Source: Muribaculaceae bacterium (GTDB lineage Bacteria; Bacteroidota; Bacteroidia; Bacteroidales; Muribaculaceae). Taken from it: a DNA stretch of 64,000 nucleotides. The notes beneath the pieces are model-generated. The model searched no databases. It was not told the origin of the DNA and saw nothing but the letters and a program-made list of their open reading frames with translations. This document shows positions 16,210 through 23,845 of this stretch, piece by piece (the stretch's first letter is position 1; each line of letters begins with the position of its first letter). The DNA is taken from contig JAGASI010000009.1 in the NCBI GenBank assembly GCA_017621845.1, forward strand, positions 1-64,000, in the 5' to 3' direction. The translations under genes were made by a program, and so were the position numbers.

Positions 16210-17382
16210 TTAGCGACGACCGCCGAAGCCTCCCGAGCGACCGCCTGATGAGCGTCCACCGCCATAGCTTCCGCCTGACGAGCGGCCTCCGAAGTTGCCC
16301 GACGAGCGACCGCTACCGTAGTTGCTGCCCGATGAACGGTAAGACGAGTTTGACGAGCGGGTTGTCGAGGGACGAGTCGATGAGCCGTTATAGTTGTTGC
16401 GACCACGTCCCATGTTGCCGGGGCGAGATGATGATGAAGACGAGGATGAATTTACCCCGGGACGGGAGCTGTTAGAGTTGACGCCTGAGACTCCGGGACG
16501 ACTATAAGAGCCGGTCGAGGGTCGAGTTGCCGAGCCATTGTAGTTATAACGGCCACGCCCCATGTTGCCGGGACGTGATATTGAAGAGCCTGACCCGGTG
16601 ACCGAACTGCCACCGGCGACAGTGCCTGGACGACGATTGTTGCCAAGGCCGCCAATCGAGGGGTGGGGACGTGATGACCCCGGAGATGTCGAGGGACGCC
16701 ATGCGTGTCCTCCCCAGTAGGGTGGACGTACAGGAGGGTAGTAACCGGGGTAATAGCCGGGATAGTAACCGGGATAGTAGCCACCCCAGTACCATGGATC
16801 ATAACCCCAACCCCAGCTATAGGATGGTCCCCAATACCAAGGGTTGTAATAGCTGTAACTCCAGCGCCATGAGGGATAATACCAAGGGCTGTTCCATCCC
16901 CAATTCCAGCTCCAGAATGGATCGGTGTTGACATAGACATTGGTCACACATGAATTTGATGGGGTGTTGTAGTAATAGTCAATCACGTCTCCGTCATTGG
17001 AACTCACTACAACGTCGGCATTGTGGAAGCGCTCAATACGGCGTGTATATTCAAAGTCGTTGGCTGCCGTCAGTGCTGAGTCGAGGTTGGCTGTATCAGA
17101 AACTGTGGGGATATTACGACGGTTGTACTCGTCGATATCGCGTGTCGACCCGGTCGAAAAGGTATAGGTGTCGGCAGCGGGATAGTCGGGAGTGGATGTA
17201 TAGGTAACGGCGGTGTTATTATTGTTATAATAGGTGGTACCGCTGGTGGTCTTAGTTTTTTTCTTGACCTGTTTGGAGGGATTGTAATATATGTCATCCT
17301 CATAGTCCTGGGCGTGTGTCACCATGGGTAGTGACATGATAGCCATGGACATAACTCCTAATATATATTTAGAGAGGTTCAT
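16210..17382 (-). CDS. Secreted low-complexity protein with W/Y-rich and RG/SG-rich regions
   Basis: A 390-residue protein of unknown function. It has a signal peptide (MNLSKYILGVMSMAIMSLPMVTHAQ), a Tyr/Asn/Thr-rich segment, a short ordinary region around residues 90-145, a strongly Trp/Tyr-rich segment at about 155-225 (for example WSWNWGWNSPWYYPSW and PGYYPGYYPGYYPP), then about 160 residues rich in Arg, Gly, Ser and Asn. The tail contains a duplicated unit starting RPGNMGRGR (at about 270 and 320) and ends in SSGG/GGR repeats. It resembles surface or matrix-like proteins, but I recognise no domain. It precedes the FadL-like gene on the same strand and has a -7-like element upstream. Confidence 0.75.
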   Translation of the reverse strand: MNLSKYILGVMSMAIMSLPMVTHAQDYEDDIYYNPSKQVKKKTKTTSGTTYYNNNNTAVTYTSTPDYPAADTYTFSTGSTRDIDEYNRRNIPTVSDTANLDSALTAANDFEYTRRIERFHNADVVVSSNDGDVIDYYYNTPSNSCVTNVYVNTDPFWSWNWGWNSPWYYPSWRWSYSYYNPWYWGPSYSWGWGYDPWYWGGYYPGYYPGYYPGYYPPVRPPYWGGHAWRPSTSPGSSRPHPSIGGLGNNRRPGTVAGGSSVTGSGSSISRPGNMGRGRYNYNGSATRPSTGSYSRPGVSGVNSNSSRPGVNSSSSSSSSRPGNMGRGRNNYNGSSTRPSTTRSSNSSYRSSGSNYGSGRSSGNFGGRSSGGSYGGGRSSGGRSGGFGGRR

Positions 17383-17454
17383 AGCAGTATGGATTTATTA
17401 GAGGTTGTTGATGTTTATTGTTTGTTAGACAATATTTATGTAAAAAAGTTTAGC

Positions 17455-17462
17455 CAAAGATA
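17455..17462 (-). promoter_or_regulatory. -7 element for the W/Y- and RG-rich gene
   Basis: Minus-strand TATCTTTG, a perfect -7 match about 75 bases upstream of the start codon. No clear -33 partner is visible, so this is a partial promoter call. Confidence 0.4.
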
Positions 17463-17545
17463 GTGCTTTTTTTTGGAATGACGACATATATAACATGATT
17501 TTAGTATTTCCGGCCAATATGGGAATACTTGGGGAGAGCGTGAAC

Positions 17546-17593
17546 AAAAAACACCCACGGCCATTCTTGATGATGGAAGTGTGGGTGTTTTTT
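17546..17593 (-). terminator. Intrinsic terminator of the HdeD-like gene
   Basis: AAAAAACACCCAC (17546-17558) and GTGGGTGTTTTTT (17581-17593) are exact 13-base complements. The hairpin lies just after the stop of the minus-strand membrane protein gene and ends in a T-run. Confidence 0.88.
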
Positions 17594-17619
17594 TGTATGA
17601 TGAAGAATGAATATTTGTT

Positions 17620-18171
17620 TTATTTGTCGTTATATGGCTTGAGTGTGTAGCCTGTCATCGCTACGGTAAATCCCCAGTAGATAAATGCGATAGAGGCGAG
17701 GAATGAGGTCATCCACATGTCAGAGAGATAACCGGCCTCGAGGAAGAAAAATCCGATGAGACACAGAAGAATACCGTTGATAAGGTTGAGCCACCAATAT
17801 TTGCCGGTACCTCGGTAAGATATGCTTACAATTGCCTCCAGACCCCAGAAAATGAAGATAAAGGCCAGAAAGTAAGGCATAACCAACTCGCTGAGCAAGA
17901 TGCTGCGTACCATCATAAAGCCTACAAACATATTAATGACGCCACCGGCTATCCACCAACCCCAGCCTCGGGGCGTGTTGGGTCCTGCAGCTACACATAG
18001 CTGTATGATGCCGGCAAGAATTAGAAGCCAGCCGAAGAGTTGTGAGGCTACGGCGTAACCGGCAACAGGCCAAAACCAATATGCAAAGCCGCCAAGTACC
18101 AATAAAATGCCTACAAGGACAATAAGCCACCATAGGCGTGTCTGTCCAAAGTTTAAGTTAAGTGCTTTCAT
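17620..18171 (-). CDS. DUF308/HdeD-like membrane protein
   Basis: A 183-residue protein with six hydrophobic helices arranged as three hairpins, the pattern of the HdeD/DUF308 family: paired segments WLIVLVGILLVLGGFAYWFW and LFGWLLILAGIIQLCVA, then GGVINMFVGFMMV, LAFIFIFWGLEAIVSI, NLINGILLCLIGFFFL and LASIAFIYWGFTVAMTGY. HdeD in E. coli is linked to acid resistance at high cell density; the role here is unknown. It has a strong terminator and appears monocistronic. Confidence 0.8.
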   Translation of the reverse strand: MKALNLNFGQTRLWWLIVLVGILLVLGGFAYWFWPVAGYAVASQLFGWLLILAGIIQLCVAAGPNTPRGWGWWIAGGVINMFVGFMMVRSILLSELVMPYFLAFIFIFWGLEAIVSISYRGTGKYWWLNLINGILLCLIGFFFLEAGYLSDMWMTSFLASIAFIYWGFTVAMTGYTLKPYNDK

Positions 18172-18527
18172 AATAGTTGAAATTTATTTTGTTAGATATA
18201 TATATTTTAAGTGTGATGGAGCTGATTGCTGCTTTTGATTATGAGGAAGGTGCTATCTTATAGCCGATTGACTACCGGAGATAGGGGTGAGTGTATTGTT
18301 CAGCCAATTTAATAGTTCAAATAGCTTTACTGTTATGCGAGGTAGTCTGATGATTTTCATGATGGATATAGTTAGAGGTGTTATTGATTATTATTTTATA
18401 TTCTTAAAACAATTTCATAAACGATAAGTTCACTATCATTACCTATAGATAACCTGTAGGAGGCTATAATAATTTGGGTGGCTGAGGAAAAATCATTAAT
18501 TTTGTGGGTCTAAAAAAGTAAGATGTT
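18172..18527. other. 356-bp divergent intergenic region
   Basis: AT-rich spacer between the HdeD-like gene and the hydrolase operon. Near its right end is a complete promoter for the plus-strand operon. A 30-codon plus-strand reading frame at about 18336-18428 has no recognisable features and is not annotated. No RNA gene is seen. Confidence 0.5.
18473..18504 (+). promoter_or_regulatory. Bacteroidota-type promoter of the hydrolase-Mur ligase-Ddl operon
   Basis: TTTG at 18473-18476, exactly 20 bases, then TAATTTTG at 18497-18504. Both elements match the consensus. The hydrolase GTG start is 24 bases after the -7 element. Confidence 0.75.
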
Positions 18528-19295
18528 GTGAACGAACAATATATAGATATTGATGGCAGTCGGGTGCATTACCGGGTGAGTGGGCAAGGCCGCCCGCTGA
18601 TACTTATGCACGGCTGGGGGTGTAACCTCACGACGGTAGCCTCGATAGAAAAGACTGCAGCACAGACCCACACGGTATATAATATTGATTTTCCGGGCTT
18701 CGGACAGTCTCCCGAGCCTTCCGATATATGGGGCGTAGAGCAGTACACCACATTGGTAGAGAAGATGGCTGATAAGCTGGGCATTGACTCGCCGGTATTG
18801 GTGGGACACTCTTTTGGTGGTCGTGTGGCAATACTTTATGCCTCGCGTAGCCCGGTCGATAAAGTTGTGTTGGTGGATGCGGCCGGATTAAAGCCACGAC
18901 GCTCGCTGAAGTATTATGTCAAGGTATATTGGTTTAAGACGGCCAAAAACATAGTCAAGTTGGTCATGCCTCGAGCCAAGGCCGATAAAATCATTGAAAA
19001 TATGAGAGGAAAACGTGGCTCGGCAGATTACAATTCATCGACGCCGATGATGAGAGCTATACTCAGTAAGATTGTCAATGAAGACCTTACCGACCGATTA
19101 TCTCTGATTAAGGCTCCAACTTTGTTGATATGGGGTGAGGACGATACCGCCACACCGATGTGGATGGCACGTAAGATTGAGCAATTGGTCCCCGATGCCG
19201 GTCTTGTAAGCTTTAAGGGATGTGGTCACTATTCTTTTTTGGATAACCCGATGGGCTTCAGAGCTGTACTCAGTTCTTTTCTTAGTAATGAATAA
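18528..19295 (+). CDS. Alpha/beta hydrolase
   Basis: A 255-residue alpha/beta hydrolase. The oxyanion-hole HG motif is in LILMHGWGCN (about 25-34). The nucleophile elbow GHSFGG puts the catalytic Ser near residue 93. The acid residue is in WGEDDTATP (about 204-212) and the catalytic His in GCGHYSFLDNP (about 232). There is no signal peptide, so it should be cytoplasmic. Translation starts at GTG, since the nearby ATG at 18523 is out of frame and closes at once. It is the first gene of a tight operon with a membrane Mur ligase (14 bases between) and a Ddl-like enzyme, which suggests a substrate related to peptide or cell-wall precursor metabolism; the substrate itself is unknown. Confidence 0.88.
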   Translation: MNEQYIDIDGSRVHYRVSGQGRPLILMHGWGCNLTTVASIEKTAAQTHTVYNIDFPGFGQSPEPSDIWGVEQYTTLVEKMADKLGIDSPVLVGHSFGGRVAILYASRSPVDKVVLVDAAGLKPRRSLKYYVKVYWFKTAKNIVKLVMPRAKADKIIENMRGKRGSADYNSSTPMMRAILSKIVNEDLTDRLSLIKAPTLLIWGEDDTATPMWMARKIEQLVPDAGLVSFKGCGHYSFLDNPMGFRAVLSSFLSNE

Positions 19296-19309
19296 AAATA
19301 TATAATGAT

Positions 19310-20899
19310 ATGCTGATACTATCAAGTATAGCCGCCGTGATGATGGCAGTGGCAGTGTTGACCGAGTTGCGACGCGACCTGATGATGTTTCAACAGAATT
19401 CCTATCGTCATGAACGCTATATGAAGTGGTTGCGCGCCTCCGGTGATACTACCTCGGTGTCGCGTCTGTTGGCGCTTGTAATCCTGTTTATCGGTCTGTG
19501 TGGACTGCGTATTGAGTTATTATCGATGAGTGCCATGTGTATATATGGCTTGATACGCACCTATCAGCTCGTTACCGCCAAATATAAAAAGCCGTTGGTG
19601 ATGACAGCGCGTGCTGCGCGCATTTATGTGACAGCTGTGACGCTGACTCTTATCTGTGTGGCTGTGACACTAATCCTGTTCAGTGATGGTGTCGAGCAAG
19701 CTACGGCCATAGCCGCTATTGCTTTCACCGGTGCTTACTGTCTGTCACATGTGATTATATTGACTTCGGGGTTTATTCTGGCACCGGTCGAGAAGTCTAT
19801 CAATCGTGGCTATTATAACGATGCCAAGTCAAGGCTCGAGTCAATGCCAGACCTCAAGATTGTAGGTATTACCGGAAGCTATGGCAAAACTTCTACCAAG
19901 CATTATCTTTACCGCATCCTTTCGGAGCACTATGACACGTGCATGACTCCCGGAAGCTATAACACCACGTTGGGTGTCATTCGTACTATACGTGAGTATC
20001 TAAAGCCTTATAATGAGGTGTTTATAGTCGAGATGGGCGCCAAACAGACCGGTGACATCAAGGAGATATGTGACTTGGTGCATCCGACAATAGGCATAGT
20101 TACGGCTGTAGGGCCTCAGCATCTCGAGTCGTTCCACACGATTGAGAATGTGAGAGATACCAAGTTTGAGCTTGTTGATGCCCTTCCCGGAAATGGTTTG
20201 GCTGTGATTAATGATGACTTTGAAATGATATCGGGTCGCGAGGTCAATAATACGCGTGTTGTGAGATATGCAGTACGTAACATCGCCGGCGCCGAGTTTA
20301 TGGCCGATGATATTCAGTATTCGCCTCAGGGAACAACTTTTGCAATCAATGGCCCTGACGGTTTTTCAATGCTACTCACTACGCGATTATTGGGCGAATG
20401 TAATATTTCCAACTTGTTGGCAGCCGTTGTGGTGGCTATCGATTTAGGTGTTCCGGTGGATAAGATACGCTATGCCGTGAGCCAGATTGAACCTGTCGAG
20501 CATCGTCTGTCTATGAAGCGTACAGCGGGAGGACTCACCATCATCGATGATGCGTTCAACTCCAATCCCTCCGGCTCGTCAATGGCTCTCGACGTGCTGT
20601 CGATGATGACTGCGGGCGAGCGCATAGTGATTACTCCCGGCATGATTGAATTGGGTGAAAAACAATATGAGCTCAACCGCGAGTTTGGCTGTAAGATAGC
20701 TAAGTCGTGTGATTATGCATATATTGTAGGTCAATATAACCGTCAAGCTATCCTTGAGGGTATCACCGATGGGGGTATGAGCGAGGACCGTGTAAAGACC
20801 TTTGATACATTCCTCGAGGCCCAGACCTACCTGATTAAGACTTTTCACGCCGGAGATACCGTCCTTTATGAAAACGACCTGCCGGACACGTTTAAATAG
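19310..20899 (+). CDS. Membrane-anchored MurF-like ligase
   Basis: A 529-residue protein fusing about 160 residues with four or five TM segments (roughly 1-20, 53-90, 105-124, 132-156) to a Mur ligase catalytic unit. The ATP loop GITGSYGKTSTKH is at 186-198. The Mur histidine-containing motif VGPQHLESF is at 268-275, a candidate carbamylated lysine is in DTKFEL (K285), and the MurF signature DDAFNSNPSGS is at 413-423. MurF joins D-Ala-D-Ala to UDP-MurNAc-tripeptide in the cytoplasm and has no membrane domain; its usual C-terminal KGSR motif is replaced here by YENDLPD at the very end. I infer a MurF-related, membrane-associated ligase that is not the housekeeping MurF. It is followed by a Ddl-like gene that could make its dipeptide substrate. 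Confidence 0.85.
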   Translation: MLILSSIAAVMMAVAVLTELRRDLMMFQQNSYRHERYMKWLRASGDTTSVSRLLALVILFIGLCGLRIELLSMSAMCIYGLIRTYQLVTAKYKKPLVMTARAARIYVTAVTLTLICVAVTLILFSDGVEQATAIAAIAFTGAYCLSHVIILTSGFILAPVEKSINRGYYNDAKSRLESMPDLKIVGITGSYGKTSTKHYLYRILSEHYDTCMTPGSYNTTLGVIRTIREYLKPYNEVFIVEMGAKQTGDIKEICDLVHPTIGIVTAVGPQHLESFHTIENVRDTKFELVDALPGNGLAVINDDFEMISGREVNNTRVVRYAVRNIAGAEFMADDIQYSPQGTTFAINGPDGFSMLLTTRLLGECNISNLLAAVVVAIDLGVPVDKIRYAVSQIEPVEHRLSMKRTAGGLTIIDDAFNSNPSGSSMALDVLSMMTAGERIVITPGMIELGEKQYELNREFGCKIAKSCDYAYIVGQYNRQAILEGITDGGMSEDRVKTFDTFLEAQTYLIKTFHAGDTVLYENDLPDTFK

Positions 20900-21037
20900 T
20901 GAGTAACTTAAAAAAAGATTAACTCGGCAGACGCGTCATGCCATACAGGCAAGTCATACCTGGCAGACAAATCGGGCAAGTATGGCTGTCAACTTATTAA
21001 AGATAATATATAGAAAAGATTATATAAATAAATTGCA

Positions 21038-22243
21038 ATGAAAACCAATATAGGAGTGTTTTTTGGAGGTCGTTCGACCGAACACGAGATATCAGTAATT
21101 TCAGCTTCTCAAGCTATGCATGCCATCAACCGTGACCGTTTTGATGTCACCCCCATCTATATAACCAAGGACGGTCGATGGTATACCGGAGAGGCTCTGT
21201 TTGATGTTGCCAATTATCGCGACATACCATCGCTTCTGGCCAAGTGTACCCCGGTATATATGCGACCCATCTATGGTGACTATAACCTATATCATGACCA
21301 CAAAACAATGTTCGGGACTACCCCCAAGGTGTTCACCACTCTCGACGTGGTTATACCGGTGCTTCATGGCTCAAACGGCGAGGATGGTACATTCCAGGGT
21401 GTCATTGAGTCGACAGGTATACCATTTGCCGGATGTGATGTGCTTTCTTCGGCCAACGGCATGGATAAAATCACCATGAAGATGATTTTGAAGGAATGTG
21501 ATATTCCTGTGGTTGACTATGTGTGGTTTACCGATAAGGAGTGGTTTGTCCGTCGTGATGAGATTATAGAGCGTGTTGAAGAAAAGATTGGTTATCCGGT
21601 CATTGTAAAACCCGCCAACCTCGGTTCATCAGTAGGTATTGCCCGTGCCGATAATCGCGAGGCTCTTATAGATAAAGTTGATAATGCGTCCAAGTATTCT
21701 TCACGTCTTATCGTCGAGCATCTTGTTGAGCAACTTCAAGAGATTAACTGCTCGGTGTTGGGAACGTGTGACGAATATCAGACTTCGGTATTGGAAGAAC
21801 CTATCAAGTCGGGTGAAATCCTTTCATACGAGGACAAATACATGGGAGGTACCAAAGGCGCCAAGGGTATGCAGGCCTCTCAGAAACGCATCCCCGCCGA
21901 CCTTCCCGCCGATCTTACCAAGCGCATACAATTCCTTGCCGGCGAGACATTCCGTGTTCTCTCTTGCCATGGTGTCAGCCGTGTAGATGTTATAGTTGAC
22001 CGTGCCGACGGCTCGGTATATGTCAACGAGATTAACACCATCCCCGGTTCACTGTCATTTTATCTGTGGGAAGCATCCGGCATTTCCTTTGACAAACTCA
22101 TGGAAAAACTTGTGTCGCTTGCACTCAAACGCAAGCGTGACATCGACCACAAGACAGTGTCCTATTCGGCCAACATCTTTGCTCTCGGTGGCGGTGTAAA
22201 AGGAACAAAAGGCGCCAAGGGCGTCAAGGGATCCCAGGCATAA
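21038..22243 (+). CDS. D-alanine--D-alanine ligase-like ATP-grasp enzyme
   Basis: A 401-residue ATP-grasp ligase of the Ddl family. Hallmarks: GVFFGGRSTEHEIS at 6-19, VLHGSNGEDGTFQG at 108-121, KPANLGSSVGI at 191-201 (phosphate-binding loop), EEPIKSGEILSYEDKY in the omega-loop region, and the Mg/ATP motif NEINTIPG at 330-337. It is 40-60 residues longer than typical Ddl. The omega loop contains GGTKGAKGMQASQK in place of the usual sequence, and the C-terminus ends in a Gly/Lys tail (385-401, GGGVKGTKGAKGVKG). It follows the membrane Mur ligase by 138 bases and should supply a D-Ala dipeptide or a variant such as a depsipeptide. It could also be the organism's only Ddl; the window cannot settle that. 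Confidence 0.87.
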   Translation: MKTNIGVFFGGRSTEHEISVISASQAMHAINRDRFDVTPIYITKDGRWYTGEALFDVANYRDIPSLLAKCTPVYMRPIYGDYNLYHDHKTMFGTTPKVFTTLDVVIPVLHGSNGEDGTFQGVIESTGIPFAGCDVLSSANGMDKITMKMILKECDIPVVDYVWFTDKEWFVRRDEIIERVEEKIGYPVIVKPANLGSSVGIARADNREALIDKVDNASKYSSRLIVEHLVEQLQEINCSVLGTCDEYQTSVLEEPIKSGEILSYEDKYMGGTKGAKGMQASQKRIPADLPADLTKRIQFLAGETFRVLSCHGVSRVDVIVDRADGSVYVNEINTIPGSLSFYLWEASGISFDKLMEKLVSLALKRKRDIDHKTVSYSANIFALGGGVKGTKGAKGVKGSQA

Positions 22244-22279
22244 TTGTCATAATAAGAGGTTGTTTAAAAGTTGAGACCC

Positions 22280-23845
22280 ATGGGAAATAAAAACTTAAGT
22301 TGTAAAATCTCGTGGGGCATACTACTTGTGCTTGCCGCATTGATAGTGCTGATGTCGAGTGTAGTAGTGTGGCTTGGAGATGATGTCGATTATCGGTATG
22401 TCATACATGACTATGTGTGGCTAAGTTATGGTAACATCAATTCAATCAGTGACTTGATGCAATCTCAGGTCATGCACTGGCAAAATACCAATGGACGAGC
22501 TGTGGCTCACACTTTGGTACAGATATTTTGTGGCGTGACTCCTGAATGGGTGTTCGGATTGTGTAACGGATTGGTGTACATGTGCTATGTATGGCTGATA
22601 GCTCGATTGTCGTCGGGACGTCGCCCTATGCGTCACCCTATGGTAATAGGAAGTGTTGCCGTATTGATACCGTTGGTGTTTATCACCAAGATGATGCCGA
22701 GCTGTCAGGTGGGCTTTGTATGGATGTTTACGCTTAATATGTTATGGCTATGGCTCTTTCTTAACCATTATCACGCCGGAGTCATATCATCAGTCTTGAT
22801 TTCGGTTCTCGGATTTATGGCCGGTAATGGACAGGAAGGGCTTACTGTAGGCTTGTCGGCATCACTGGGTCTGTGGTGGTTGAGTAAGCGCGCCAGAGTG
22901 GGTTTGCATCGTAATGTATGGCTTGTGTGCTACTGGCTGGGAACATTGTCCTCTTGTCTTTCACCAGGCACAATGTCCAGGGCCAATGGCCTTGTTATTC
23001 CATTTGATGAGTCAATCATATATATGTTATTGTCATTGCGTGCGTTTTATATATTGGTGGCAGTGATGATTTGGATGAGGGTGAGACATGGGGTTACTCT
23101 AATGCAGATGTGGAAGCATGCACCTTTATATATCAATACCATTGTTGTTTTGCTGCTGTTCAACATGGTTATAGGTGTTTATAGCAACCGTCAGCTGTTT
23201 GGTATCGAGTTGATGTCAATTATCGTTACACTTAGACTGTTACCAAGACATGCGTTCAACAAGGCATGGCTTATGATTTTTACCATTGCGTCGATATTGA
23301 TAAGTGTGCATCAGATAGGGTGTGCCCTTAGTGTCAGACGTCAATATCAAGACATCGAGAAGGAATACTCTCGTTCAAAGACTGGTGTGGTCTATTATAA
23401 CCGCACGTTGGGGTCCTCAAATCCGTTTGATCGTGAAATGCGTATCTATGAAGAAATTATAGGTTATGGTTATCATGACACGAGCCGTACGTTAGCTAAG
23501 ATTATGAAAGAACGATGGCCCGATCATCCATATTTGAAAATTTTTTCACGTGAATTGAACAATATCACTACTCTGGGTGATACTATAATTGAGTATAGTC
23601 CTCATCACTATATGGTAGTGGTTGCAGATAAGTTTGGCTCATATCAGGTTCATGGGAAAAGTGAGATTTTTCCTTGGATAGAAGATGAGCTATTGGAACT
23701 TGAGGCATGTGAGAAATATGCCTGCTCCTACAAATTACTCGATGGTAAAACGGTTAAGATTTTTAACGTGGTGCCATGGAAACCTTTTTACTCAATAGAA
23801 GGAATCACAGTAAGAGAGTCTCAAATGAAAAATAATGATAAATGA
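22280..23845 (+). CDS. DUF6056-like polytopic membrane protein
   Basis: A 522-residue membrane protein with about ten TM segments in the first 360 residues and a soluble C-terminal domain of about 150 residues. The features DDVDYRY at about 37-43, NGRAVAHTLVQIF at about 72-84 and GNGQEGLTVGLS at about 192-203 resemble the DUF6056 family, related in fold to GtrII/GT-C-type glycosyltransferases, where an acidic pair after TM1 is typical. The function is not established. The stop codon overlaps the calcium ATPase start as ATGA, so the two are translationally coupled. I chose the ATG at 22280 over an in-frame TTG three codons earlier. Confidence 0.7.
   Translation: MGNKNLSCKISWGILLVLAALIVLMSSVVVWLGDDVDYRYVIHDYVWLSYGNINSISDLMQSQVMHWQNTNGRAVAHTLVQIFCGVTPEWVFGLCNGLVYMCYVWLIARLSSGRRPMRHPMVIGSVAVLIPLVFITKMMPSCQVGFVWMFTLNMLWLWLFLNHYHAGVISSVLISVLGFMAGNGQEGLTVGLSASLGLWWLSKRARVGLHRNVWLVCYWLGTLSSCLSPGTMSRANGLVIPFDESIIYMLLSLRAFYILVAVMIWMRVRHGVTLMQMWKHAPLYINTIVVLLLFNMVIGVYSNRQLFGIELMSIIVTLRLLPRHAFNKAWLMIFTIASILISVHQIGCALSVRRQYQDIEKEYSRSKTGVVYYNRTLGSSNPFDREMRIYEEIIGYGYHDTSRTLAKIMKERWPDHPYLKIFSRELNNITTLGDTIIEYSPHHYMVVVADKFGSYQVHGKSEIFPWIEDELLELEACEKYACSYKLLDGKTVKIFNVVPWKPFYSIEGITVRESQMKNNDK

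Noticed and set aside
16544..16940. Several overlapping frames in the W/Y- and RG-rich gene region, some with repeats
   Set aside because: They mirror the low-complexity composition of the minus-strand gene; only that frame has a signal peptide.
18336..18428. A 30-codon plus-strand frame upstream of the hydrolase operon
   Set aside because: No motif, Met/Ile/Phe-rich and in an AT-rich spacer; no promoter serves it.
20940..20986. GCCATAC/GTATGGC dyad between the Mur ligase and Ddl-like genes
   Set aside because: A 7-bp stem over a 33-base loop is expected by chance at this length; no terminator tail.
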